Shown piece by piece: positions 43,860 to 52,906 of a stretch of DNA of 64,000 nucleotides (position 1 is the stretch's first letter; each line of letters starts with the position of its first letter). Below the pieces are notes generated by a model. The model was given only the letters and a program-made list of their open reading frames with translations. It was not told the DNA's origin and did not search any database. The stretch spans positions 310,001-374,000 of the forward strand of contig JABTUW010000005.1 in assembly GCA_015075185.1 (NCBI GenBank), written 5' to 3'. Made by a program: the position numbers and the translations under genes. The DNA is from Anaerolineales bacterium. Lineage in GTDB: Bacteria; Chloroflexota; Anaerolineae; 4572-78; J111.

Positions 43860-44870
43860 ATGGATATTTTCACCTTGACCAACAAAAACGGCGTCAGCAC
43901 AAAAATCACCAACTACGGCGGCATTGTCATGTCGCTCAACGTGCCCGATAAAACAGGCCAGTTTGGGGATGTGGTCCTGGGTTTCGATACTGTGGAAGCG
44001 TATCTCAAACCCCATCCGTATTTTGGGGCGCTGATTGGCCGTTACGGCAACCGTATTGCCAACGGCAAATTTACTCTCGAGGGGAAGGATTACTCCCTGG
44101 CCCAGAACGACGGCCCGAACAGCCTCCACGGCGGCCTCAAAGGCTTTGACAAGGTCATCTGGGATGCCAAACCCGTGGATACCCCTGATGGCTCGGCCCT
44201 TGAACTGACCTATCTTAGCAAAGATGGGGAGGAAGGTTATCCAGGCAATCTTTTGGTCAAGGTAATCTATACTTTGACCCACGACGATGCCCTAAGGATT
44301 GATTACACGGCCACCAGCGACGAAACAACCGTGATCAACTTGACCCACCATTCTTATTTTAATCTGGCCGGAGCCGGTAACGGCGATATTCTCGATCACG
44401 ACGTACTGCTCAATGCCGCTCGTTTTACGCCGGTGAACGAAACCCTGATCCCTACCGGCGAACTTAGACCCGTGTCAGGCACGCCTTTCGATTTCACCCA
44501 ACCGGCCAAGATCGGCTTGCGCATCAACCAGGACGACCAGCAGCTCAAGTTTGGCCTGGGGTACGATCACAATTGGGTGCTCAACAGTGCGGATGGCGGC
44601 CTGGCCCTGGCCGCCCACGTCTCGGAGCCAGGCAGCGGCCGGATTATGGAGGTTTGGACCACCGAGCCGGGCATCCAGTTTTACAGCGGCAACTTCTTAG
44701 ATGGCAGCAACGTCGGCAAAGGCGGCAAAATTTACCAGCATCGTTATGGCTTCTGCCTGGAAACGCAGCATTTCCCTGACTCCCCGAACCAGCCCAATTT
44801 TCCGTCAACGGTGCTCAAAGCCAGTCAAACTTATACCTCAACCACCGTTTACAAGTTCTTGGCAGCATAG
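43860..44870 (+). CDS. galM: Aldose 1-epimerase (galactose mutarotase)
   Basis: The 336-residue enzyme interconverts alpha and beta anomers of aldoses in the cytoplasm. Family motifs are in order: ITNYGGIVMSLNVPDK, GALIGRYGNRIANGKF, LHGGLKGFDKVIW (binding His), INLTHHSYFNLAG (catalytic His), GYDHNWVL (Asp) and CLETQHFPDSPNQPNFPST (catalytic Glu). GAGGAA precedes the ATG. It appears to be monocistronic. Confidence 0.95.
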   Translation: MDIFTLTNKNGVSTKITNYGGIVMSLNVPDKTGQFGDVVLGFDTVEAYLKPHPYFGALIGRYGNRIANGKFTLEGKDYSLAQNDGPNSLHGGLKGFDKVIWDAKPVDTPDGSALELTYLSKDGEEGYPGNLLVKVIYTLTHDDALRIDYTATSDETTVINLTHHSYFNLAGAGNGDILDHDVLLNAARFTPVNETLIPTGELRPVSGTPFDFTQPAKIGLRINQDDQQLKFGLGYDHNWVLNSADGGLALAAHVSEPGSGRIMEVWTTEPGIQFYSGNFLDGSNVGKGGKIYQHRYGFCLETQHFPDSPNQPNFPSTVLKASQTYTSTTVYKFLAA

Positions 44871-44899
44871 GGCCTTATATAAGTGTTCACCAAACTTTG

Positions 44900-44955
44900 C
44901 AGATCATACAGATCTTTTTCTTTATTATCTGCGAAATCTGTGTAATCTGCGGATG
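44900..44955. repeat. Short heptad-type repeat (AATCTGT family)
   Basis: GCAGATCATACAGATC faces ATCTGCGAAATCTGTGTAAT and CTGCGGAT. It fills most of the gap after galM. Confidence 0.5.
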
Positions 44956-44977
44956 ATTTTCAGGAGTCACTAACCGG

Positions 44978-45469
44978 ATGAAACTCCCGCCGCACGAATA
45001 TCTGGAGTGCCACAATATTCCCTACCAGCGGTTAACCTTTCCTCCAACTACCGAAAAAGGCGCGGCCAACGTTGCCAAAGCGTTAGGTTATCGCGAACGG
45101 CAGATGATCAAAACGCTCATCTTTGAGACCGGCCAGGGTGAGCGGGTGCTGGTCATGGTCGGCGGCGACCAGGTGGCGATCTCCGGCCACTTAAAAAAGG
45201 CGATTGGCTCGCGGGATATTCACCTGGCTACCCCTGAAACCGTCAAAGCCATCACCGGCTACGAGATTGGCTCGATTCCGCCCTTCCACTGGCAACCGGA
45301 AGGGTTTCGCTCTTTTCTGGAGCTGTCTATGCTGGATGAAGAGATTCTGGGGGTGGGAGCCGGCCAGTGGGGGGAGGAAATTATGATCACCCCAGCCAAC
45401 CTGGTCAAGGCCAGCCGGGCCAGCGTGGTCAATCTGACCGACAAGTCCAAGCCGGTGTTAGCTGGCTGA
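44978..45469 (+). CDS. YbaK/EbsC-family aminoacyl-tRNA deacylase
   Basis: The 163-residue protein has the YbaK/ProX-like domain: ANVAKALGYRERQMIKTLIF holds the conserved Lys, then VLVMVGGDQVAISGHLKKAI, TGYEIGSIPPFHWQ and LDEEILGVGAGQWGEEIMIT. Members hydrolyse mischarged tRNAs (for example Cys- or Ala-tRNA-Pro). CAGGAG precedes the ATG. Its 3' end overlaps the convergent hypothetical gene by 12 bases. Confidence 0.92.
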   Translation: MKLPPHEYLECHNIPYQRLTFPPTTEKGAANVAKALGYRERQMIKTLIFETGQGERVLVMVGGDQVAISGHLKKAIGSRDIHLATPETVKAITGYEIGSIPPFHWQPEGFRSFLELSMLDEEILGVGAGQWGEEIMITPANLVKASRASVVNLTDKSKPVLAG

Positions 45470-45808
45470 TTGACTCTGCTCAAACGTCTCGTACTGTTTG
45501 ATGTAGCGAATCAGAGCGTTGACCCCCGTCTCAGTTGCCTGTTCGCGCACGCACTGGTCGTGAAAGCCCGGCCCGCCGCGCCGGTTGCGCTGCTGGGCGC
45601 GCAAACTCAGCACAGCGCCGCCGGTCCCCAGGTTAGGCATGATTTTCCACTTCACTCCTTCGTTATCCGAGAAGGTGATATAAGAGTAGGGCAGATCATC
45701 ACTAACTCCGTGACCAATCTCACAGCAGAGGTGGGGAATGAGTTTGGCCAGAGCGACCGAACAGCCATAGAAAGTTTTGCCGTCATAAGCGGTGAGCATT
45801 GCTTCCAT
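45458..45808 (-). CDS. Hypothetical protein (116 aa)
   Basis: I do not recognise this family. The sequence runs MEAMLTAYDGKTFYGCSVAL, then LIPHLCCEIGHGVSDDL, YSYITFSDNEGVKWKI and NALIRYIKQYETFEQ. It has no signal peptide or membrane helix. Conserved-looking Cys and His residues could bind metal. GGAGGG sits close to the ATG at 45808; an in-frame TTG at 45844 is possible and would overlap the methyltransferase gene. It is probably in that gene's transcript. Confidence 0.55.
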   Translation of the reverse strand: MEAMLTAYDGKTFYGCSVALAKLIPHLCCEIGHGVSDDLPYSYITFSDNEGVKWKIMPNLGTGGAVLSLRAQQRNRRGGPGFHDQCVREQATETGVNALIRYIKQYETFEQSQSAS

Positions 45809-45825
45809 TTTCCCTCCGCCGATCT

Positions 45826-46419
45826 TTAAGTCCGCTTGAACCAAAACCAGGCCGAGCGCCAGGGGGCTTGATCACCTACCTGGGTCTGGCCGTACTCGAC
45901 TCGTTCCAGGGCAAATCCCTCGCCAAAAAGCCGGCGCAGGTCGGCTTCAGCCAGCCAGCGCCGCCCATCCGGTTCCGGGTCAGCTTCGTCCAGATGGGCG
46001 AAGAGGAGGTAATAACCGCCCGGTTTGAGCAGGCGCAGCAGTTCCCGGTGATAGGCCCGCAGTTCGTCGGCGCTGAAGCCGTGCGCACAGCCGACGTCGA
46101 GGGCAAAATCATAGGGGCCGCTCAGAAAGTCGAGCCGTGTGACCGGGCTGAGATGAAAGCGGACATTCTCCAACCCGGCCTGACCAGCCCGAGCCGTGGC
46201 TTCGGCAATCGCCTGGGGGATGAAATCAACCCCGTCCACCTGCCAGCCCAGGCGGGCCAGATACATCGCGGCCCGGCCCAGGCCGCAGCCCAGATCGAGC
46301 GCCCGGCCCACTGGCAAGGTGGGCACAAAAGCCAGCACTTCCGGCGGCGGGTCGGGTTGGTCCCACGGCACAGGGCCGGATTGGTAAAATTCGAACAATC
46401 GGTCATAGTGTGACGCCAT
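45826..46419 (-). CDS. Class I SAM-dependent methyltransferase
   Basis: The 197-residue protein has motif I ALDLGCGLGRAAMYLARLG, motif II GVDFIPQAIAEA, and VTRLDFLSGPYDFALDVGCA. The end resembles small tellurite-resistance/UbiE-like methyltransferases. The substrate is unknown. It starts the short minus-strand unit with the hypothetical gene at 45458. Confidence 0.9.
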   Translation of the reverse strand: MASHYDRLFEFYQSGPVPWDQPDPPPEVLAFVPTLPVGRALDLGCGLGRAAMYLARLGWQVDGVDFIPQAIAEATARAGQAGLENVRFHLSPVTRLDFLSGPYDFALDVGCAHGFSADELRAYHRELLRLLKPGGYYLLFAHLDEADPEPDGRRWLAEADLRRLFGEGFALERVEYGQTQVGDQAPWRSAWFWFKRT

Positions 46420-46501
46420 TGGCTTCTCCTTGACTACCCCGCCCGAAGTTGCCCGTCAATTTCAAGGCGAGGGGCTGGGGCTTTGGGGATGGTCGTATAG
46501 G

Positions 46502-46801
46502 TCATGCGGGTTGTGCCTTTTTTGATTCTATTTCGCTGGACAGCCGCTCGATTTCTTCGGGAGTGAGTGAGGCGAAGTATTCCATAAGGTAGCGGTGGAT
46601 GAAGATATAGCCTCCACCAACGAGGCGGAGAAAGATGCGGTCTACACAGTAGTCGAGGAAAGGGACGACGTGGAACGGGAGGTAACCCTTGATAACCAGG
46701 ATCAAGCGTAAGATGTAATGCTGGATAATGTCAAGCCCCCCGTACCATAAGGCAGTTGGTAATCCAAACAGGCCGACCAGGAACGCAAAGAGAGGTAACA
46801 A
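46502..46801 (-). pseudogene. Split-off C-terminal tail of the NACHT protein
   Basis: The 99-residue frame has ALWYGGLDIIQHYILRLILV, LDYCVDRIFLRLVGGGYIF and IHRYLMEYFASL. From memory, Chloroflexota and cyanobacterial NACHT membrane proteins usually end with this GGL..IQH...RF.DY...RI.LR.VGGGYIFIHR...EYFA pattern. Here it lies in another frame, 2 bases after the NACHT stop. The frame is open further upstream (LSSFLLNLLPLFAFLV), with no ribosome site and only a TTG start. I therefore read it as a frameshifted end of the NACHT gene, unless it is a separately translated partner. Confidence 0.6.
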
Positions 46802-46803
46802 AT

Positions 46804-49593
46804 TTAGAAGAAAAGAAGAGAGTCGAAGAGGAGGTCCAGCATCTGTATTAGAAATAAGATTAGAGATAAGAAAGTTGTGGCAATAATTGGCCCAATGATG
46901 AGTCCGCCCCCTAGCCCAATAAGCACCGCATTTCTGGCGGACAACCAGATGCCCTGATTGGGTAAAGTCTTCGTGTCGCTTATGCCGCTACGTAATCCGT
47001 TAAACAGGCCTAAAATTATCAGAAACATCCCTAATAAGGATAAAAGTCTATAATCCTGCCCGCTAGAAACCGTCACAATCCGGGTATCGTCCGGGCTGAA
47101 AGCAGCCGAGTTAACCGCACCATTAGCACCTTCAAGGGTGGCGATGAGTGTGCCAGTCTGTCCATCCCAGAGCCGAGCTTCATCATTCCCTGGAACGGTC
47201 ACAATCCGGGTACCATCGGGGCTGAAAGAAGCTGAGTTGACCGCGCCGGTATGGCCCTTAAGGGTGGCGATGAGTGTGTCAGTCTGGCCGTTCCACAATA
47301 TGGCGGTATGGTCGTCACTTGCGGTCACCATCCGGGTGCTATCGGGGCTGAAATAAGCTGAGTTAACATTATCAGTATGACCCTTAAGGGTAGTGATGAG
47401 TGTACCGGTCTGGCCGTTCCACAATATGGCGGTGTGGTCGTCACTTGCGGTCACAATCCGGGTACCATCGGGGCTGAAATAAGCTGAGTTGACTTTGTCA
47501 GTGTGGCTTTCAAGGGTGGCGATGAGTGTGCCGGTCTGACCGTTCCATAATGTGGCGGTGTGATCGTCACTTGCGGTCACAATCCGCATGCCATCAGGAC
47601 TAAAAGAAGCTGTGTTGATCGCGCTGGAATGGTTTTCAAGGGGCGTGATGAGCCTGCCAGTCTGGCTATCCCACAATATGGCAAAAGGTTGATTCCTATA
47701 CATGAAAGAGGTAATTATAAAAATCAAGCCGGCAAGGATTACCCCAACAACCCCAACCCTTAGAAATAACCGCCACGACCAGGATAGACTCTCGACGGTT
47801 CGGATATCATGCCTGATACTTTGCCAACGCCGGCGTGTCCCAAAAATCAGCCCGAAGGGTATACCAATGACAGGCAAGCTATATAGCATTGTCGCGCCAA
47901 ATCCGGCATTTTTTTCCAGTAAAAAGATTACCAAGGCAAATCCCAGGGTAGCACTCAGACCCACTAACAACATATGGCCCGCTAATTGCCACCAGCCTGA
48001 CCTGGAAGGGCGATGAACAGAAGAGAGACGGCCATGTCTCTTAAAACTCAGACCATCCAGCAGCCCAACGGCAGCGCCAGCTCCCAAAATACCAAGAACG
48101 AACGAAAGAATCACCCAAAAATCAGGAGCAGTAAAAATAAAAAAAGGCGTCAAACCCAATGCGAGAGCTACGCCTCCACTACATCTGGCACTCAGCAAGT
48201 AGAGCCAGCGTTGAACTTGGCTTGACAACCAGCTCGGCTGTAAATCCTCCAACTGCAAGACCGACTGGTTATGCTCAACCATATTCCGGGCCAGCCAGGT
48301 CAACCGGCTGAGGGTCCACAATGAGGGATAGGGCTGGCTGGCCTTGCGGCGTTTGAACATCCGCACCAGATAAGTTGCAAATAGATGGCGGCGATGGCTG
48401 TCAAGGGAGTCCAACTGCTCTCCGGCCAGCTTGATGGCCAGCAAATCTTGGTAAGCCAAGCTCATAATACTTAACATCAGGGGCGATTGGGCTAACTCTT
48501 GCACTATAGCATCGTGCCGGAACGCCATGTTTAAGGTCGCTAGCTTTGACCCAGCGGTGGTCAAATAGTCTTCAATCTGCGGCGGTGTTAGGGGGAGCAA
48601 CCTGATTGCCCCTTGCAACATGAGCTTGGTGTCCAGGCTTTTGTAATCAATAATTCGGGAGCAAACGACCATTTCGGTCAAGCCATACTCCTGGCGAAAT
48701 TTGTTGATGGCGGCAACGCAAGCTGATTGATGGGCGGGCGCAACCTCGTCCAGCCCATCCAGCAGAAGCAACAGCTTGTTCTGCTCGATCCAGACGTGGC
48801 CAATCTTCTTCGGGATTTGGTATCTGGCGTCAAGTTCATCCACAAGCCAGTTGACCAGACTTTGCCTTTTCTCCGCCCAAGACGAAAGATTGAACACCGC
48901 CGGAATAGGCTGAATAGGGTCTTGCTCGGCGCAGGCAATAGCATCGCGGGCCAGTTCAAGCAGCGTGACCGTTTTGCCTGAACCAGGCTCGCCTAAGATA
49001 AGTAAGGCCCGGCCCATCTCGTTGAATATTTCGATGACTTTCTTGCCTGGCGGCAGCACCTCATTGAGATTTTCCGGGGTCTGTAATACCATCTCCCAGG
49101 GATATTCAACTGCTTTATCCTGTGACTCCTTGCCTAGCTCGATCAGTACTTCGTTAAAGAGCGATTTTTCCAACACACCTTTGATCCAAAAGTCGTGGAC
49201 TCGCTGGAGCATAATCTGCCGGTTGCGCAAGTCGCGCTGGGCCTCGGAGCTGCCGGTGAAGATGTTGACAATCTTTTGCCCAATACTAATATCGCGTCCG
49301 GCAATCTCGGAAGCAATGATGCTGCCGTGAATATCGCCAATAGTTACGCTGCTGACATTAGCTTCGCCGTCGCGGGTGTTGATCGCTACCAGCAGCGAGC
49401 GCAGGGCCTTGCGCCACTCGGCTTCGGTCAGTTCGCCGGTGATGGCCTGTTCGGTCAGGGCGATGGCCTTTTGGTGATCTTCAATCTGGTTGAGCAGGTC
49501 GAGGGGAGCGTGGCCGCCGTACCTGGCCTCACGCTCGCGGAGGGTATTTAGATTTTCCTGAAGCTTGCGCAGGGTAGCTTTAAGATCCGTCAT
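46804..49593 (-). CDS. Membrane NACHT ATPase with inserted WD40 repeats (STAND/NLR-like)
   Basis: The 929-residue protein has a helical N-terminus with VTIGDIHGSIIASEIAGRDI, then a NACHT domain: Walker A LGEPGSGKT (about residue 200), Walker B LLLLLDGLDEVAP (about 275), MVVCSRIIDY and LLPLTPPQIEDYL. Residues ~455-620 hold about five membrane helices. Five WD40 units of 42 residues follow (~635-845; LWNGQTGTLIATL..H...VNSA.FSPDGTRIVTASDDHTA), then more membrane helices. STAND proteins sense signals and oligomerise; bacterial NACHT proteins can be antiphage. The WD40 block between membrane segments is unusual, and five units do not close a standard seven-blade propeller. The C-terminal tail appears lost by frameshift. 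Confidence 0.87.
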   Translation of the reverse strand: MTDLKATLRKLQENLNTLREREARYGGHAPLDLLNQIEDHQKAIALTEQAITGELTEAEWRKALRSLLVAINTRDGEANVSSVTIGDIHGSIIASEIAGRDISIGQKIVNIFTGSSEAQRDLRNRQIMLQRVHDFWIKGVLEKSLFNEVLIELGKESQDKAVEYPWEMVLQTPENLNEVLPPGKKVIEIFNEMGRALLILGEPGSGKTVTLLELARDAIACAEQDPIQPIPAVFNLSSWAEKRQSLVNWLVDELDARYQIPKKIGHVWIEQNKLLLLLDGLDEVAPAHQSACVAAINKFRQEYGLTEMVVCSRIIDYKSLDTKLMLQGAIRLLPLTPPQIEDYLTTAGSKLATLNMAFRHDAIVQELAQSPLMLSIMSLAYQDLLAIKLAGEQLDSLDSHRRHLFATYLVRMFKRRKASQPYPSLWTLSRLTWLARNMVEHNQSVLQLEDLQPSWLSSQVQRWLYLLSARCSGGVALALGLTPFFIFTAPDFWVILSFVLGILGAGAAVGLLDGLSFKRHGRLSSVHRPSRSGWWQLAGHMLLVGLSATLGFALVIFLLEKNAGFGATMLYSLPVIGIPFGLIFGTRRRWQSIRHDIRTVESLSWSWRLFLRVGVVGVILAGLIFIITSFMYRNQPFAILWDSQTGRLITPLENHSSAINTASFSPDGMRIVTASDDHTATLWNGQTGTLIATLESHTDKVNSAYFSPDGTRIVTASDDHTAILWNGQTGTLITTLKGHTDNVNSAYFSPDSTRMVTASDDHTAILWNGQTDTLIATLKGHTGAVNSASFSPDGTRIVTVPGNDEARLWDGQTGTLIATLEGANGAVNSAAFSPDDTRIVTVSSGQDYRLLSLLGMFLIILGLFNGLRSGISDTKTLPNQGIWLSARNAVLIGLGGGLIIGPIIATTFLSLILFLIQMLDLLFDSLLFF
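47060..47690. repeat. 126-bp tandem repeats encoding WD40 units
   Basis: Units share long identical stretches such as CCGTTCCACAATATGGCGGT and TGGTCGTCACTTGCGGTCAC. The middle three are most alike, while the outer ones have drifted. This indicates recent internal duplication or gene conversion. Confidence 0.8.
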
Positions 49594-49613
49594 TGGGTTT
49601 GACCGATGATTGC

Positions 49614-50261
49614 TTAATATGGTTCCGGGTGGATTTTAGGCCGGTAGCCCGCTCTTAAGGCTCGCACGGTAGACGGCGGCGTCAACAGGGTTACCTCAAT
49701 TCCATTCGGGCGCTCAACTGGCTCACCGTAACCACCAAAACTCCAGGGACGCAGTTCATCCTCAAGCACCAGATAGGGCTGCGCTTGCGGTCCGGGTTCC
49801 AGGGTGATAAAGGCTCCTGGAGGCAAGCCGTCAATTGGCATAACACGAGTCTGCTTTTTGTTAGACCAGTCTTGCTGGTGAGCGCTGAAGCGTTCAGCGT
49901 GAAGGATGTCATCTATCTGGCGAGGATCATCAGGGTTGCCCAGGCAGAAGAAGTGGATAAATTCTTTGTATCGTGGGCGGCTGCACTCCCAACAGGGCCG
50001 GTGTCCGGCGGCCAAGGCGGTGGCCTCATCGAGGAAGAAGAGTTCAGTGTAGGTGTTGGTTTGAACCATCGGCTTACGTCTTATTTTATTACCTTGTTTG
50101 TCTTTCGCCTCTAGGCGACAAATCACCCAATGCTTGTGCTGGTGATAGCGTAGCAGATTTCGCTGATTGCCATGCAAAATGCCGCGATTGCCCATACAAG
50201 CACCTCGCTCGGATACGGCCAGAATGTTGCCAAACGGGTTGACCCGGTTTTGGAGAGGCAT
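49614..50261 (-). CDS. Conserved hypothetical protein (215 aa)
   Basis: The protein begins MPLQNRVNPFGNILAVSERG, then MGNRGILHGN, YTELFFLDEATALAAGHRPC and WECSRPRYKEF. The AAGHRPC.EC.R pattern recurs in conserved bacterial proteins I recall as uncharacterised; the Cys-x2-Cys with His suggests a metal site. AAGGGA precedes the ATG at 50261. It lies 20 bases upstream of the NACHT gene on the same strand, so the two may be co-expressed. Confidence 0.75.
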   Translation of the reverse strand: MPLQNRVNPFGNILAVSERGACMGNRGILHGNQRNLLRYHQHKHWVICRLEAKDKQGNKIRRKPMVQTNTYTELFFLDEATALAAGHRPCWECSRPRYKEFIHFFCLGNPDDPRQIDDILHAERFSAHQQDWSNKKQTRVMPIDGLPPGAFITLEPGPQAQPYLVLEDELRPWSFGGYGEPVERPNGIEVTLLTPPSTVRALRAGYRPKIHPEPY

Positions 50262-50342
50262 AAGTGTCCCTTTCGTTTATGCCCCATTGTATCATAACTT
50301 CCACCGGCTTTCAATCAGACTCAAAAATCATCCCTCTCTTTT

Positions 50343-50358
50343 TGTGACAAATGTCACT
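50343..50358. promoter_or_regulatory. CRP/FNR-like palindrome
   Basis: TGTGACAAATGTCACT matches the CRP-type pattern TGTGA-N6-TCACA except for the last base. It lies in the divergent gap, 82 bp from the start of the hypothetical gene and 143 bp from the FtsX-like gene. Confidence 0.3.
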
Positions 50359-50453
50359 AATTTCCAGGTAAGATTTCACTTGCATGGGCGCAACAAACAA
50401 TCCTACACTAGAACATAAGGTAGGCCAAGCAATCCAGGCTAAGACACATATTC

Positions 50454-50486
50454 CCCGTCTACCTTCTCCCGTCTACTGTCTACCAT
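50454..50486. repeat. Heptad-type repeat (GTCTACC family)
   Basis: CCGTCTACCTTCTCCCGTCT and ACTGTCTACC are shifted units directly before the ribosome site of the permease gene. Confidence 0.5.
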
Positions 50487-50500
50487 TTTAGGAGCGCCCA

Positions 50501-52906
50501 ATGAGTGTTATCTGGCTCAAAGTTTGGTCAGACGTGTGGGATAACAAAGTCCGCACTCTGCTGGCGGTGTTGAGCATCGCTGCCGGGGTCTTTGCGATTG
50601 GGGCCACTTTTGGCATGGCCGACCAACTGCTGACCGGCATGGATGCGGCCCACCAAGCCAGCGTTCCGGCTCATTTGACGATTTACACGACCGAAAACCT
50701 GGACGAGACGATGGCGTATGACCTGCGGAAAATCAAGGGAGTGGAGGATATTCAACTGGGCAGCCAGGTGAACATTCGCTACAAAATCCGGGCCGAAGCC
50801 GAGTGGGATGAAGGCTGGCTGGTTATGCGCGAGGATTACACCGAGCAAAAGTATGAACTGCTGCCGCTTAAGGCAGGCGAATGGCCCAAAGGAAACCGGG
50901 TTGGCATCGAGCGGCTGTCGAGCCAGCACTTTGGCCTGGAGCTGGGTGACACTGTTCTCTTTGAAGTGAACGACCGGCCCAAAATGCGGACGATCAGCGG
51001 CAAACTGCGCCACAACTTTGTGCCGCCGCCCGATTTTGGCGGCCCGGCGGTCTTTTTTACCGATGCCCAGGGGATGGAGCTGTTTGATATTCCCAAGGGC
51101 AAGTACAACGAGTTGATTGTCCGGGTCAAGCCCTACAGCGAGACCCTGGCCCGGCAGGTCGCTTCTGAGATAAAGGACCGCCTGTCGAAAGAGAGGATTG
51201 GCGTGGCTGTGACCATCTACCAGGACCCGCTCAAGCACTGGGGAAGGTTCATTATATTGGGGGTCAACCTCGTCTTGCAACTGATGGCCATCATTTCGCT
51301 GGGGGCCAGCGTTGTGCTGGTCCTCAACACCCTGATGGCCCTGGTGACCCAACAAATCAGCCAGATCGGCATTCTGAAGGCCATCGGCGCGACCCAGGGC
51401 AAAATTGTCCAGGTCTATCTGGTCGGAGTGCTGGTGTACGGGCTGCTGGCGTTGTTCATCGCCCTGCCGCTGGGGGCAATGCTGGCCTACGGTCTGACCA
51501 AGTACCTGCTCAATATCTTCAATATTGATTACGAGCAGTTTCAATACTCGGCTCGGGCCTGCATTTTGCAAGGGGTGGCGGCGATTGCCGTCCCCCTCCT
51601 GGCGGCCTTGTGGCCGATCTTGAGCGGCACCCGCGTGACCGTGCGCGAGGCGCTGGCCAGCTACGGCCTGGGCAGCGATTTTGGCAGCAACGGGTTGGAC
51701 CGCGGGGTCGAGTGGCTAGGGAGGCGCTTTTTGTCCGGCCCTTATGCCATGGCCCTGGGCAACATGTTCCGCCGCAAGGGGCGCTTGCTGCTCACCCAGG
51801 GGGTATTGATCCTGGCCGGAACCATGTTTCTGGCGGTGATGAGCCTGTCGTCCTCACTCAATCTGACCGTTGACAATATTTTTGCCAAGCGCCAGTTTGA
51901 TATCCTGATGGCTTTTGATGAGGACCAGCGCTTGGAGCGGACGGTCGCCGTGGCCGAATGTCATGCCGGTGTAGATCACGTTGAGTTAGTCTTCCGGCAT
52001 GGGGCGTCCATTTTGAAAGAAGGACAGCGACTCAAGGAGGCGGGCCTGGGAGCGGAACTGTTTGGCCTGCCGAATGGCAGCAATATGTTCAGGCCGCCGC
52101 TGCTGGTCGGCGGGCGCTGGCTGCGCCCCGAGGACGACCGGGCGATTGTCATCCGTAAAGACACGGCTGACGAAAACGACATCAGCCTGGGCGATACCGT
52201 CACCCTTGACCTGGGCGAACTGGGCGATTCAAAGTGGCAGGTGGTTGGCTTTTATAGCGATGTTTTTAGCGACGTCGGCGGGACAGACCCGGTGTATGCC
52301 AATTTAGAGGCCGTCTCAAGAGCGACCAAACAGTACCATCACGGCGACCAAATCTTTATCCGCACCGACCGGCGCGAGCCTGGCTACGTCCAGACCATCG
52401 CCTCACAGTTAAAGAAAACTTACGAAGCCAAAAGCATTGACGTCGCCGCCAGCCAGACGGAGCCGGAAAACCGGCAGAATATAGACAGCCAGTTTGCCAT
52501 TGTCATCACCATGTTTCTCGTTCTGGCGATGATTATGGCCGTTGTCGGTGGGGTTGGCCTGATGGGGTCGCTGTCCATCAGCGTGGTCGAGCGCACCCGT
52601 GAAATTGGGGTAATGCGAGCCATCGGGGCCAAAACGCGAACCATACTGGGCATGTTCGTGATGGAAGGGATGTTACAGGGACTGCTCAGTTGGCTGGTGG
52701 TCGTTCCTCTTTCCTTCGTGTTGGGTAAACCGATGTCCAACGCCCTGGGGCAGGTGCTGTTTCAAACAACGCTCGATTATCAGTACAACTTTGGGGCCGT
52801 GTGGTGGTGGCTGGGGCTGATCCTGGTCATTTCTATCCTGGCTTCACTCTTACCCGCTCGCAGCGCTACCCAAATCAGCGTGCGCGAGAGCTTGGCTTAT
52901 GGCTAA
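50501..52906 (+). CDS. ABC transporter permease with two FtsX/MacB domains
   Basis: The 801-residue protein has an N-terminal membrane helix (TLLAVLSIAAGVFAIGATF), a large extracytoplasmic domain, three helices (~250-390), then a second half with the same layout, ending in FtsX helices (MGSLSISVVERTREIGVMRAIGAK, RSATQISVRESLAYG). The conserved ERTREIGVMRAIGA loop meets the ATPase. Such permeases do not import but drive extracytoplasmic work such as lipoprotein or peptide export, using an ATPase not encoded here. AGGAG lies seven bases before the ATG. Confidence 0.9.
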   Translation: MSVIWLKVWSDVWDNKVRTLLAVLSIAAGVFAIGATFGMADQLLTGMDAAHQASVPAHLTIYTTENLDETMAYDLRKIKGVEDIQLGSQVNIRYKIRAEAEWDEGWLVMREDYTEQKYELLPLKAGEWPKGNRVGIERLSSQHFGLELGDTVLFEVNDRPKMRTISGKLRHNFVPPPDFGGPAVFFTDAQGMELFDIPKGKYNELIVRVKPYSETLARQVASEIKDRLSKERIGVAVTIYQDPLKHWGRFIILGVNLVLQLMAIISLGASVVLVLNTLMALVTQQISQIGILKAIGATQGKIVQVYLVGVLVYGLLALFIALPLGAMLAYGLTKYLLNIFNIDYEQFQYSARACILQGVAAIAVPLLAALWPILSGTRVTVREALASYGLGSDFGSNGLDRGVEWLGRRFLSGPYAMALGNMFRRKGRLLLTQGVLILAGTMFLAVMSLSSSLNLTVDNIFAKRQFDILMAFDEDQRLERTVAVAECHAGVDHVELVFRHGASILKEGQRLKEAGLGAELFGLPNGSNMFRPPLLVGGRWLRPEDDRAIVIRKDTADENDISLGDTVTLDLGELGDSKWQVVGFYSDVFSDVGGTDPVYANLEAVSRATKQYHHGDQIFIRTDRREPGYVQTIASQLKKTYEAKSIDVAASQTEPENRQNIDSQFAIVITMFLVLAMIMAVVGGVGLMGSLSISVVERTREIGVMRAIGAKTRTILGMFVMEGMLQGLLSWLVVVPLSFVLGKPMSNALGQVLFQTTLDYQYNFGAVWWWLGLILVISILASLLPARSATQISVRESLAYG

